Shown here: piece after piece, positions 48,945-59,943 of the stretch
Position numbering within the stretch: position 1 is the stretch's first letter
Layout of the letters: each line of letters starts with the position of its first letter
Source: Elymus sibiricus
Taxonomy: Eukaryota; Streptophyta; Magnoliopsida; Poales; Poaceae
Direction of reading: 5' to 3'
Assembly (NCBI GenBank): GCA_039707655.1
Contig: CM077665.1
Span: 294,690,205 to 294,754,204 of the forward strand
DNA length: 64,000 bases
The notes under the pieces: model-generated
What the model was told of the DNA's origin: nothing
The model's database searches: none
Seen by the model: only the letters and a program-made list of their open reading frames with translations
Program-made: the position numbers and the translations under genes

Positions 48945-50442
48945 TGAGGACCCACAAGTATAGGGGATCAATCGTAGTCCTTTCGATAAGTAAGAGTATC
49001 GAACCCAACGAGGAGCAGAAGGAAATGACAAGCGGTTTTCAGCAAGGTAATTTATGCAAGCACTGAAATTGTAGGTAATAGATAGTTTGATAGCAAGATA
49101 ATTTGTAATGAGCAAGTAACGGTAACGGTAAACAAGGTGCAGCAAGGTAGCCCAATCCTTTTGAGGCAAAGGACAGGCCAGAACAATCACTAGTAATAGG
49201 CAAAGTGTTCTTGAGGGTACACGGGAATTTCGTCTAGTCACTTTTATCATGTTGGTTTGAATCGTGTTCGCTACTTTGATAATTTGATATGTGGGTGGAC
49301 CGGTGCTAAGGTGCTGTTCTTACTTGAACTAACAACCTACTTATGATTTACCCCCTCGCAAGCATCCGCAACTATGAGAAAAGTATTAAGACAAAGTCTA
49401 ACCATAGCATTAAACATGTGGATCCAAATCAGCCCCTTACGAAGTAGCGCATAAACTAGGGTTTAAGCATCTGTTACTCTAGCAACCCATCATCTAATAA
49501 CTACTCCACAATGCATTCCCTTAGGCCCATGAATGGTGAAGTGTCATGTAGTCGACGTTCACATGACACCACTAAGGGAATCACAACATACATAGCATCA
49601 AAATATCGAACACATATCAAATTCACATGATTACTTGCAACATGACTTCTCTCGTGACCTCAAGAACAAAGGTAACTACTCACAAATAATAATCATGCTC
49701 AAGATCAGAGGAGTAATGAATAGCATAATGGATCTGAACATATAATCTTCCACCAAATAAACCATATAGTAATAAACTACACAAGGTAATCAACACTACT
49801 AGTCACCCACATGTACCAATCTGAGGTTCCGGTACAAAGATTGAATACAAGAGATGAACTAGGGTTTGAGAGGAGATGGTGCTGTTGAAGATGTTGATGA
49901 AGATTGGCCTCCCAAAGATGAGAGGGGTGTTGGTGATGACGATAGCTTCGATTTCCACCTCCGGGAGGGAAGTTCCCCCGGCGGAATCGCTCCGCTGAAG
50001 GGCAAAAGTGCTCCTGCCCAAGTTCCGCCTTGAGGTGGCGGCGATTCATCCCGAAAGTCCTCCTCCCAATATTTTTTAGTTTTTTTGGGTATTTATACTA
50101 GAAGATGGGCTCCGGAGGTGGGCCAGGGTGAGCACCACCCACCAGGCCGCGCCAAGGGGTGCCTGGCGCGCCCTGGTGGGTGCTCCTCACCATGTGGCCC
50201 CACTCCGGTAGATTTTTCCTCCAGTATTTTTTATTAATTCCAAAAATAATCTCCGTAAAGTTTCAGCTTCATTGGAGTTGTGCAGAATAGGTATCTCTGA
50301 CGTGCTTTTCTTGGGTCCAGAAATCCAGCTGCCAGTATTCTCCCTCTTTGTGTAAACCTTGCATATTATGAGAGAAAAGCCATTAGAATCACTCCCCAAA
50401 GCATTATTATTCAACAAAACAAAGTAAATAACAGTAGGAAAT
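48945..50442 (-). mobile_element. Solo LTR G, main part
   Basis: On the minus strand this LTR begins TGATACGTCCATTTCGC (63154 downward), is interrupted by element A, resumes at 50442, and ends at 48945 in ...ACTTGTGGGTCCTCA. Its total length is about 1.52 kb. The flanks GGGGC (48940-48944 and 63155-63159) match exactly. It is of the Triticeae Athila-like type that starts TGATACGTCCATTT and ends near CCCCTATACTTGTGGGT. A TATA box is at 50090-50097 on the minus strand. Confidence 0.9.
50090..50097 (-). promoter_or_regulatory. TATA box of solo LTR G
   Basis: TATAAATA on the minus strand, upstream of a purine-rich leader. Confidence 0.5.
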
Positions 50443-51294
50443 TGTCGGATTTCGGGCTCTGCAAAACCCTAAGGAATTCAAACCCAAGGGCGTGTGCGAA
50501 GATTCCACAACAGCTTGGCCCCCTCCAAGCTCACAACACAATACCCCCACTCGATGGCGAGAAAGACGATGGCACACAAGAGTTTACCCAGGTTCGGGCC
50601 GTTGCGAAGCGTAAAACCCTACTCCTGCCTTTGGTGGATTGCCTCACGAGGAGGTTTGTGGACGAACTAGTACAGAGGTGTGTTGCCTTGCGGGTGTGTT
50701 TGCGGTCTGGTTGCCCTGTATCTCTCTACCGGGCTACCTAGCCTCTATTTATAGCTGCCCGGGTCCTCTTCCCTTATCGCAATGGCGGGAAGGGATCCCA
50801 CAACGGCCAAATTTGAAGGGGACAGGTGGTACACCCTATCTTGACGAAAGGTGGTCTTCGCCTGCAAATTAGTCGATGGTGATGCAGTGGTGGGCTCGGT
50901 GATGACGTCCGTCCTGCGGGGCTTGGGGTCTTGGTCTTGTTGCAACGAAGAGGAAACCTTTGGGGGGCGCTTTGGGAACTCGCGTGCGTCCCTGCCTCCT
51001 TTGCACCAAAAGGGAAACTATCCCCTCTGGCGTACTGGTGCCCGCCTGGCCTGGCTGGCGTCACCCTTGTCCTCCTGAGGTCGCGTGTTGCATAGGAGTC
51101 TCCGACGCTCAGGAGGGGGCCTGGGTAGGCCTACCTCCCCGCGGGTCTTGGCGCTGCTTCCCTCGCACGCTCGGGGTCTCTCGAGGGCCTTGTGTCGAGT
51201 GAGGCCACGCCGGCCATACTTGGGCGTTGAGGTGGGCCACGCCTGGGGCCGCAGGCAGGCAAGTCTGGGTACCCTGGTATCCAGAACGCCGACA
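50443..51294 (-). mobile_element. Element A, 3' LTR
   Basis: 852 bp, TGTCGGATTTCGGGC...AACGCCGACA. Preceded by GAAAT (50438-50442), which recurs at 63127-63131. About 45 substitutions separate it from the 5' LTR (62274-63126), roughly 5%. The next bases (GTAGCCCCCAGGCC) are the polypurine tract on the minus strand. TATA is at 50745-50754. Confidence 0.95.
50745..50754 (-). promoter_or_regulatory. TATA box of element A 3' LTR
   Basis: CTATAAATAG on the minus strand, identical in the 5' LTR. Confidence 0.6.
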
Positions 51295-51309
51295 GTAGCC
51301 CCCAGGCCC
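51295..51309 (-). other. Polypurine tract of element A
   Basis: The minus strand reads GGGCCTGGGGGCTAC directly before the LTR. The CGGGGGCTAC run at the end of D is similar. Confidence 0.7.
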
Positions 51310-51589
51310 GAGGCGCGCTCGAGCTAGCTTCGGGGCGAAGCCACGATGGGTGGGCCGGAGCGCCGCGGGCCCCAATCGCCTGCAGGCCAGGCCTGACACG
51401 CGATGCCCTCCGAGACGCTGACGCCAGCCCCCTTTTTGCGAAGCCCCAGCGATTGCCCCAGCTGACAAACAGCCTGGCATCCCCCCCTCCGAGCCGTCAC
51501 TGTTCCCCATAAATCCGGTCGCCCGTTTCTCCTCTTCGGTGGCTCACTCCTCCACCGAACTATCTGCCCGTCCGGCTCCACCGCCCGCC

Positions 51590-54542
51590 ATGGCTTCCAA
51601 GAAGAGTGGGGGCGAGGCCTCGAAGGTGCCGGGACCTGCGCCGACGCCGGAGCCCGCGTTAGGACAATCCTCGGTGGTCAATCTTGAGGGGTTGGAGAAG
51701 GTCCGCCTGGTGGTCGCCGCCGGCTCCAACGAGTGGGGGGCGACCAAGATCTGGCTGGGCTCGCGGCCTCAGGCCGAGTTGGAGCCCTCCTGCATTCCCC
51801 CTCATCTCCACGCCCTCCTTTCTGGCTTGCCGCCGCCATTCTCGGACTTCTTTTCTGCCGTGCTGACGCACTACCAGGTCCATGCGCTCCATCTCGACCC
51901 TGGCTCCATCGTCCTCCTTTTTGCCTTCGCCTTCTTGTGCGAGGCCTTCGTCGGCGTCTCCCCTTCCGTGGCCCTGCTTCGCCATTTCTTCTTTCTCCAG
52001 TTGAACCCCGGGGGGCACTGCTCTGGTTGCGTGTCACTGCGGGCTGCTGATGCGACGGCCAGCGGGGCCCCCGACGCCTGGCTTTCACCGAACGCGGAAG
52101 GGTTCCGGAGGCAGTGGGTGTATGTAGACGCTGCCGTGGCCGGCTTCTTGCTCCAACCCCCGTCGGTTCCTGCGGAGCCAAATCCTAGGTGGGGAAGCAA
52201 GGAGCTTGCCGACCCTCAGCTCGCACCCATCTTGGCCAGGCTGGCGGAACTGAGGGAGTCTGGCATGACGATGGCGATGGTGGTGTGGGAGTTTTCCCGC
52301 CAGCGCATTGCTCCCCTCCAACGCCATTCTCGCCCGATGTGGACCTTCGCGGCCCTTGCGACCCCATGAGGGTCCAGGTCCCTTCTCTCCTTCCCAGCGT
52401 GCTGCGCGAGCTGCTCCGCTGCCTGACCGGCGGGGATCCGGGTGAGCTTCCCCGGGACGGCCTTCCCTTGTCCAGCCGCCCTGAAGGGAGGGCCCTTGCC
52501 GGGAAGATGCCGCGTTTCGACGTGTGGGGAACCTCCCTCTGGTGAAGGCTGGTCCACGGGATGACTCCTTCGCGGTGGATTCGAGGCCAAGTGGCCCTGG
52601 GAGTGCTAAGGCCGTGACCGGGAGTGAAGGTGATGCCTCGACGGCAGAGGCGGCCACCATCTTCACCGCTGGAAGCTTGGGGCCAGACGTCGGGATGCCA
52701 TCCCCAGGCCCCCGCACTCACCGGAAGAGGAAGAGGCTCGGGGGGAGCCATCGCCCGTCGCCGTGGGTGCCGATGAAGAGGAAGTGGGTCGCCCTAGATG
52801 AGTAAGTGCCCGGCCCTCTCAGTCTTCCATGGTGTATCCGTCCTGAATCTCTGTTGCGCAGGTCCCTCTCTGCGGAAGGAGAAAGCGAGACGCTGCTGAC
52901 GCCTCCTGAGGCTTCTGGGCCCATTGTGGCCTTGGCACCATCGGTCTTCGCAGCCCCTCACGGTGAGGTGCCTATGCCCGAGATCGCGTGGCCCCCGCGG
53001 GGTTTTGTGCGCGAGCTTCCCACGAGCTTCTTCATGCCTGGCCCCCTCCTCGCAGGGGCGAGGCTTCGTCCTCCGTTGGCGGTCCTCACCGAGAACCCGC
53101 CGCGCCGTGATCCGGGGCCTTCCTCGAGCGACGGCATGGACCCCCGCTGGGGGCAGACTCCACTCGGGCAAAGGGAGGAGGAGCCCCCAGCCCCCGCGTG
53201 CGCGTCAGGGCCGGGCGGCCCCTCGCGTGCCCCTCCGTCCGGTCCGGGGGAGGACGGAGACCTTGGCTGCTCCCTTGAGCTCACGTGCGACCGGAGGGCC
53301 GTGCAGCACGGTTTGTTCCAGACCGTGGCGAACGCAATGGCGCGCCTGGGGACTGAGCTCATCACCGTCGACGCTCGTCTTGAAGCAGAGCGCCAGCGCC
53401 TTGCGTGCGAGTGGCATTGTCTTGAGGTTGCCATCAACCTTGGCCGCCTGCAGCGCGAGCGCGCTCATGCCGTCGCCGAGGGGTCCCTTGCCACGGCGAG
53501 GGAGGCCTGCGACCGCGCCCTAGCAGAGGCCCACGCCGCCGACTGCCGACGCAAGACCTCTGAGGAACGCCTAGAGGAACTTGAAGCCTCCAACACCGCC
53601 CTCGAAAGGCAAATCCAGGTTCACAGGGCCGCTCTTGACGCTATGACGACCTAGCCGCACGCCGGCGGCGCGGGGCCCTGCGTACCCGAAGAGGCGCTGA
53701 CGCTGGAAGCGCTGGAGCAGAGCCTGGAGCATGACAGGCTGGAGGTGAGGGAGCACCAGGTGTCCCTCGCCGAGGACTCCCTTGCCTCCCGCGAGGCGAA
53801 GTTCCAAGAGGAGGTCGATAACAAGGTGGCGGAGGCTTGCCGTTCCCTTCTCCAGGACTACCGCGCGAAGCTGAAGCTCCAGGAGTCCCGTTACTGCAAG
53901 CGACGCGACCACCTAAAAGGCGAGGTTGATGTCCTCAAGAAAAGGTTAGACGAAGAGGAACGACGCCGGCGAGCCGCGATGGATGCACAGGCTGCTGCCG
54001 CGGCCGAGCTAGCTTTTCTCTATGAGCAGGTAAAGGGCGTTACTTCCCTTGCGGAGAAAGCTTTGGATGAGGTGGTCCGTGCCCGCGGCCTCCAGCATAC
54101 GCGCTCCCAGATGTTCCAGTCCCTCGAGAAGAGGGCCAACCGGGCCTTGAGCGACGTCTGTGGCGCGAGCATCTCAAGCCCCCTGGTTCCAGATGACGCA
54201 GGGTACCTGGGCTTCTTTTCCATGGTCGTGGAGTGCCTTGAGGGGGGTGCAGAGAAGATCCGCGAGCTCGTGGAGGAGAAGCGCCGCGACCTCCTCGCGC
54301 GGGCGGCCTCGCACGTCTTCAGCCACCTCCTTCGCCTCGACCTACACTTCAACTTCGGGGCGGTGCTTGCCCCGGTGCCTGAAGTGATCCGAGGCGCCCT
54401 GGCCGGGTGGGTGGAGGACCACGTGGAGGACTTGATCGCGGCATTTTCTTCCGAGGAGCTGGAGGACCATGGCGGAGCCGGGGGCCGCGAGCCCGGCAGC
54501 GATGGCGATGACACAGGTGGCGACGACAGCGTGTATCCGTGA
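51590..54542 (+). pseudogene. Element A antisense gene (Transposase_28-type domain, coiled coil)
   Basis: ATG 51590 is in good context (GCCATGGCT; MASKKSGGEASKVPG). Exon 1 is open to 52369 and holds the gypsy-associated domain: LPPPFSDFFSAVLTHYQVHA, AFAFLCEAFVGVSPSVALLR and GFRRQWVYVDA. Two frameshifts (near 52350 and 52540) precede a basic patch (RTHRKRKR), which may be a nuclear signal. The intron is 52802-52861. Exon 2 is one frame of about 560 codons with a single TAG (53652-53654), at a site where B has GAG. It encodes a Glu/Arg/Ala-rich coiled coil, then a conserved C-terminal segment (GYLGFFSMVVECLEGGAEKI) and an acidic tail. A weak TATA (CCATAAATC, about 51508) lies upstream. The gene is antisense to the element. 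Role unknown. Confidence 0.8.
52802..52861 (+). other. Intron in element A antisense gene
   Basis: GTAAGTG...TTGCGCAG, 60 bp, same position and phase as 46357-46418 in B. Confidence 0.7.
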
Positions 54543-55385
54543 GTAGTCTTCGTGTTCGCCTGTCGGGGTCATGAGCGCAGCCCTGTGGCGGCTTGAGCTC
54601 GTTTTTTTGGGGGGACTTCTGAGGATGCTCCCGTGTTGTATGGCACGTGACGCTGGATGTTTTTGTCAAGAAGCTCCTGTTGGTATGGATGACCGCGCCT
54701 CGCGAGCGTCCGAGAGTTTATGTCTCGGCAGGGTGGCGCGACGACGCAGTCACCGCGCCCTCCCTTCGCTCTGGGTTGATCGCGAGAGTGGAAGGGTCCA
54801 GCAGCTGCCGAACTTCCCAAAGAAAGCGAGATATCAAACGGAAATCGTTACTAGAAAGAATGACCCCCCTCCTTTTATTTTCAGAAGAAAATAGCGAGAA
54901 CTCCAAAGTTTATTCCAGAAAAATGGCAAATTCGAATACAGGAACAGACAAAGAACAGCCGCGTCCGGCATCTAGACTAATCTTTGTCTTCGTCTTCTCC
55001 CCAGCGCGGAGCGTAGGGCTTCCACGTTGCGTGGGCATAGCCATTGGGGGGTAGTGCTGTCCGCCTGCGCGGAGCATGGGGCTTCCACTTGGGCGTGGGA
55101 TGGAACCCCTCCGCGTCCTCTGGGGGCTCCGGGCGTATACAGCCCACTCAATATTACGTGAGAGTGTCACGGGTTGGTCCTGGGGGTGCGCTGAGAGCCC
55201 CGTGCCTCGCTGGCATGGGGCCCGCTCCCACTCCCCAAGCATGATGCAGCGACGTGGGGTGGGTCCCGAACGGGCCCTCGAGCATGGGGCGAGCCCCCCA
55301 CGCTCCTCGCAGGGAGAGCACATTCCGGAGCAGGGCCCCAGGCTCTCCAAAGCCCGGGGACGGATGTCGTCGTTGTAGCGGCACC
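54543..55385. other. Element A, region after the antisense gene
   Basis: Aligns in parts with 48097-48944 of B. No open frame is supported. It ends at GCACC (55381-55385), the left duplicate of solo LTR H. Confidence 0.6.
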
Positions 55386-57069
55386 TGTAACACCCTGGAT
55401 TTTGCCCATTTCTTTTTCTTTTGATTTTGGTCTGGTTTTGCTTTTCTGTGGCTTGGTAGTCTTAGAACCTGGAGGGATCACCCTTGATTCCACTTCCCTA
55501 GTGGCTTGCCAACCTCTAAACCATCCCAAGACCTTGTCATTTCCATCTTGAACCAATCCTAATAATCTTTTTCTTGGGAATATTCCTTTTTCCTATTAAA
55601 GGAATAAACCTGTTGACTTGGGTTGTGAAGCAACCCACATTTCTATCATTCCAAAAATTCCCAAATAATTCTCATAAATTGTTTGGGTCATATCTTCCTC
55701 AAATATGTCAAGATCCTTCTTTGTCATGTTCAAAAATATTTCACTAATATTCCTTTTCTGATTCTGCCCGAGCTGTCAATTTGTGAAGCAAGTACCCTTT
55801 ATATGTGCTTTCTTGCTCTAAAACTTTCTGTGCACTCTTTCCTATCCATAACATTGCCACATACCAAAATTCAACCTCATTTGGCTAGTAAATCTTCCTT
55901 GGCAAATTTCCAAAGTTTCTGATCAACTGAAAGCTTTGTGAAGCAAGTGCTAGCTAGGTTGATCAAACTGAGTTGAAATTTTGCCATGATCTCAATATGC
56001 TCAAATTAACACTCTACACAAAATTTGAGAATCATCTCTCCAACTATGTGACCACAACATCAAATCTTTGTTTCTGGTCATTATTTTGGATTGTGAAGCA
56101 ACTGTATTTTGTGTTGCTCCATAATTTCTGAAATTTTACCAGGACATTCTCCCACCCATATAACACCTCTCCACCAAATTTGGGCTCATTCTGTCAAGCC
56201 ATTTTCCCTCAGCAATTTTTCTAAGATTTTGTCCAGTAGGATGCTGTGTGAAGGAAGTACCATTTTGGTTTATCCAAATAGTATGAAACTTTTACAGTAT
56301 CTTCATATGCCTATATTACTCATCTCCTCCAAAATTCAGCTCAGTCCAAGCAAGTATGTGAGTGCCACTTCTCACTTTGCATTTCTGACCAGTGAGGTGC
56401 ATTCTACAGCAAGTCACTTATACTCATCTAAATGAGCTGAAATTTTGTGGAGAAGATCATCTTAGTGTGTGATAGCTCTCAGCCAAAGACCAGAGTCTAC
56501 TTCCTGCTCAAACTCTCTCAGCTCATATCAAACACATTGATGTTGCTTTGTCTCCAAGCTCTCTCTAGTCACTTCCTGCATCCCTGTGCTCGTTTATTTC
56601 CTTCTTGGCCCTCTCTGATGAATGACCAATCCTCCTGACAAGATAGGGCCGGCCAGAATGCACCGCGTGTGCCTGTTCACGCGGTGACTACGCGTCCGGC
56701 ATGCCTGAGAGCGCGCTCTGGCAAATGGAGCCCTTTGTTCCGGTCGCCTCTCTCGCGCCCTCGACACCTAGCCATGTCTAGGAGCTTCACCTTGTCCTAG
56801 TCCTTCTCCTGGACCCCTCTTCCCCTCCTCTTTCCTCCTCCTCACGCCACGGCAGCCGCCGCCGTGGCACTGTCCCGCCCGTGACCACGCAGTCATCGCC
56901 TTCTTCTCTGTCTTCTTCTCCCTCGAGCTCTCTCGAGCGTTCCCGAGACCCCTCCATCCCTCCACGAAGCCTCCCGACGCCGCAAACGGCCAGCCACGTC
57001 GCCCCGGAGCTCCAGTACGCGGCTAAGCTCGCCACCGCGGCCGAGCTTATCCGGCGAGCTCGCCGCGGC

Positions 57070-57077
57070 TATATAAG
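57070..57077 (+). promoter_or_regulatory. TATA box of LTR H
   Basis: GGCTATATAAGCCCC in the GC-rich core. Confidence 0.65.
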
Positions 57078-57619
57078 CCCCTCCCCGCGGCCCTGAGCAT
57101 CTCATCACCCTCACCGTCCTCCCCTAACCCTCCCTAGCCTCTTCTCCTTGTACCGGAGCCCCTCTCTGGCCACCACCGCCGTCATGGCTGCCGCCACCAT
57201 CCTCCTAAATTCGCCCATCTCCGGCTCTTTCTGCCTCCGCCGAGCCCTCTACTGGCCTACCCCGTCGCCGGAGACCACCCCTGCCCCTTTCCCCTACCGC
57301 CGCAGTCACCGGAGCCCCTCCCTCGCCGTGAAGCCGCCGCTCTCGGCCACCGTTGCCGCGGTCCACTCCAGCAGCCCCCGTTGCCGGCGCGGCCACCCTC
57401 GGGCGCGGGATGGAGCGGCGCGTCCGTCCCCGGTGGCGCCCTAGCCCGCCGTGGCCTCCTATCACCAGCGCCGGCGAGGCCGCCGCTCCTGCTGGTCCCG
57501 GTCGGGGGAGCGAAGAGAAGGAGGAGGAAGGAGGAGAGGGAGGAGAGAGAAAGAAGTGGGACCCGCCTGTGAGCTGCCCGTGGCCCGGCCCCACACCTGC
57601 TGACTGGGATAAGTGGAGG

Positions 57620-57638
57620 CGTACTCCTCTGGAGTACG
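57620..57638 (+). other. Leader hairpin in LTR H
   Basis: CGTACTCCTCTGGAGTACG, 8 bp stem and TCT loop, about 550 nt after the TATA box. It is preceded by TAAGTGGAGGCGTA, shared with element 2 (13286-13304). Confidence 0.65.
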
Positions 57639-58701
57639 TTTCCCAGCTAAGGAAGCGCATTTTCCTATAATGCGCTTTCTATTTTATCCGTCAGGGGCTA
57701 GTTGTGAAGATTTTTTTTACATATTAGTCCCTGAACTTCGTCAGGCTATATCTTTTTACCCACAACTCCGATGGAGGTGATTCCAAAGCCTAATTCTTTG
57801 TCCCTTTGAGCCCGTCATATCGGTGTCATTTTCATAATGTTTTGACACTGTGAAAATGACCATTTTGCCCTTGCCCGTAATCAGCCCCCTCCGAGAGGGA
57901 ACTGTTTCGGGCAATCATTTCCGCGGACTCTCCGCACTTCCTCCCGATGGTTCCTTCATCCCCAGGCAAGCCACAACCCTCATCTGCATAATTGCATTGC
58001 AATATCATAGTTAAACTAATTACTTTAATAGCGGGTATGATTATTTGTGAAGTGGATTAGATTATGCAATGATTGAGTAAATTCTTGAATAGGTGACTAC
58101 CATGTTAAAGACTGGATTGCTAGTGGATAGTTGTTTACCCACTTGATGATGCCATGATGTGGTTGGATTAAGAGATTACTGTCTACGGTTACTTTGGGTT
58201 TCATCCGGTAGATTATGGGTATGAATTGGTAGTGGTGGCTTAAGTATGTTGGTTATTGGATTACCATGATATCAGAGTGTCAGCTATGACGGAAGGATTC
58301 TTCGGGATAAGATCCTTAGTTGGTTGATCGAGAGTCACCTGTCTAGACTTATCCGTGCAGCCACATTTGCCGGTATGGGACGGCCTTGACTTGGTCTGGC
58401 TTCGTGCTCTTTTATCGGTACCACCAAAAAGGGAAGGTTATGCGCGCGTGCTACCCTGGCCCGGTAGGCGGCGATAACCTTGTGAGCCCAGTGGTGTTAT
58501 TTGGATCCAGGTCCCCGTTTGGGACAGTTTGTTCGGCCACGATGGTGGCAGGTGTCATGAGGTGACACAGGGGCCACCCAGGGCAGGACTCCGGGGGAGG
58601 ATGATTGCCGGTGCTACGGTGGGAGAGTCATGGGTCAGGCGGGTTTCGTTGGAGCAACGCTTGTCCACCCGAATAGGATCAAGAGGCCAGGTGCTCCATG
58701 G

Positions 58702-58762
58702 TGTGGGTAAAGTGCGCAACCTCTGCAGAGTGTAAAATCTATTCGAATAGCCGCGTCCACGG
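58702..58762 (+). repeat. Cross-family conserved LTR block (LTR H)
   Basis: TGTGGGTAAAGTGCGCAACC, CTCTGCAGAG, CTATTCGAATAG, CCGCGTCCACGG in order, nearly identical to the element 2 blocks. Confidence 0.75.
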
Positions 58763-59060
58763 TATTGGACAGTCCGTCCAGGCCTCACTAGGTGGTCAAC
58801 CGTAATACTGATAATAATGATGGAAGAACTTGTCTGAGTATGGTAGCAGTTGGGCATCATGCAATTGACAAGTCTTGGTAACAATCTCGAGGATAATCGT
58901 TTGGTGTTCTTGGAGTGCTCACGAGTTGATCACCAGAGTACAGGGAGAATAGTGTTTTATTGTTGTTTTCAACTATCCCTTCGGCAATGATAAATCTTTA
59001 CCTAATCTTGATTGCTATGATGCTGTCTTGCCTTAATGCTGTTGTTTGTTGTGAGCTTGC

Positions 59061-59079
59061 GAGTACATTCAAAGTACTC
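59061..59079 (+). other. Conserved TTCAA-loop hairpin in LTR H
   Basis: GAGTACATTCAAAGTACTC, flanked by CTTGC, about 320 nt before the LTR end and 218 nt before AATAAA. Confidence 0.7.
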
Positions 59080-59296
59080 ACCTGGCGTGTCATGCTAGTT
59101 TGCAGGTGATGCCATGATTGCTTGCTTGTCGAGGATACCGAGTTTGTGAGCTAGGATACGCGTTCCAGCCAGAGTCCCTGCGGAGTGGAGTCCATCACAA
59201 CCGTCGTTGTTCTGCTGCTAGCGTAGAACTACCCTAGGCAGGCGTAGTATCGCCGTGCCGATGTAATCCATGTACCCTTGTAACCTTATCCATGGT

Positions 59297-59302
59297 AATA
59301 AA
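59297..59302 (+). terminator. Poly(A) signal in LTR H
   Basis: AATAAA 100 nt from the LTR end, a normal position for the end of the R region. Confidence 0.5.
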
Positions 59303-59401
59303 GAGCTGATTTGTTCTATGCCAGCCGTGACATATTCCAGAAGACTTGTCCCTGGGCTGGAATACGGGGCGTTCCGGTCTTCTCTGACCCGGGGTGCCAC
59401 A

Positions 59402-59943
59402 GCGCCGCAGCCCCCTGTGCCGCGAGCGAGGCTCGGCGCAGGGGCCCTCCGTCACGTGCGGGGCGGTCACCCAAGGCGGTGCCTCAGCGCGCCTCGCTGG
59501 GGTGCCCGGGAGTCCCGCGTAGGTACCCGACCGCCCGTCCCCGGGCGGGCCGAATCGGGCCCGGAGACATGGGTGAGTACGTGAGCTCCCGCCACTGGTC
59601 GAGCGAAACCCGGGCCGGAGACATGGGCAAATATTCCACCCTCCGTCTCCGGGTAGGAGTCGCCCTACCAGGGGACATGGGCGTGTGTTCCACCCTCCGT
59701 CTCCTGGCTGGGGGCGCCCGGCCTGGAGACATGGGCGTGTGTTCCACCCTCCGTCACCAGATTGGAAACACCTGGCCTGGCGACATGGGCGTGTGTTCTA
59801 CCCTCCGTCTCCTGGCTGGCGTCGCCTTGCCTGGGGACATGGGCGTGTGTTCCAACCTCTGTTCCCAGGCAGGCAATCCCTGGTCCGCGGACCCAAGTGT
59901 TTGCCAAGGGTAGCCCCCTACCAGCCTCGACAAGATCCGCTGT
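59402..59943 (-). pseudogene. Element A gag-like region with 18-codon repeats
   Basis: The main feature is a tandem repeat of exactly 54 bp, seven units from 59566. All three minus-strand frames are largely open over it. One frame reads HTPMSPG every 18 residues, another THAHV. Leaving out solo LTR F2, the THAHV frame is continuous with the minus-strand frame at 61454-61932. It has a TAG at 59665-59667. It lies on the gag side of the element, between the primer site and the antisense gene. Pro/Ser-rich repeats are not a known gag motif that I recognise. Confidence 0.45.
59566..59906. repeat. 54 bp tandem repeats, element A
   Basis: Units start GACATGGG or GACCC at 59566, 59620, 59674, 59728, 59782, 59836 and (partial) 59890, each exactly 54 bp apart. 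Confidence 0.9.

Larger units (their letters stand above)
55386..59401 (+). mobile_element. Solo LTR H (4.0 kb, gypsy-like)
   Basis: TGTAACACCCTGG...GGGGTGCCACA, 4016 bp. The flanks are GCACC (55381-55385) and GCGCC (59402-59406), a target duplication with one change. Element A's internal sequence is continuous across it when compared with B. It has AT-rich ends and a GC-rich core (about 56640-57620) with a TATATAAG box. AATAAA lies at 59297-59302, 100 nt before the end. Open frames in the GC-rich core have no recognisable domain and I do not call them genes. Confidence 0.88.

Noticed and set aside
57148..57670. Possible coding exon in LTR H near ATG 57184, downstream of the TATA box
   Set aside because: No recognisable domain, Ala/Pro/Ser-rich in all frames, and the sequence is LTR leader. 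A short uORF cannot be excluded but is unsupported.
59566..59906. CRISPR-like or satellite array
   Set aside because: Units are contiguous 54 bp repeats without unique spacers and lie inside a retrotransposon; only six or seven units.
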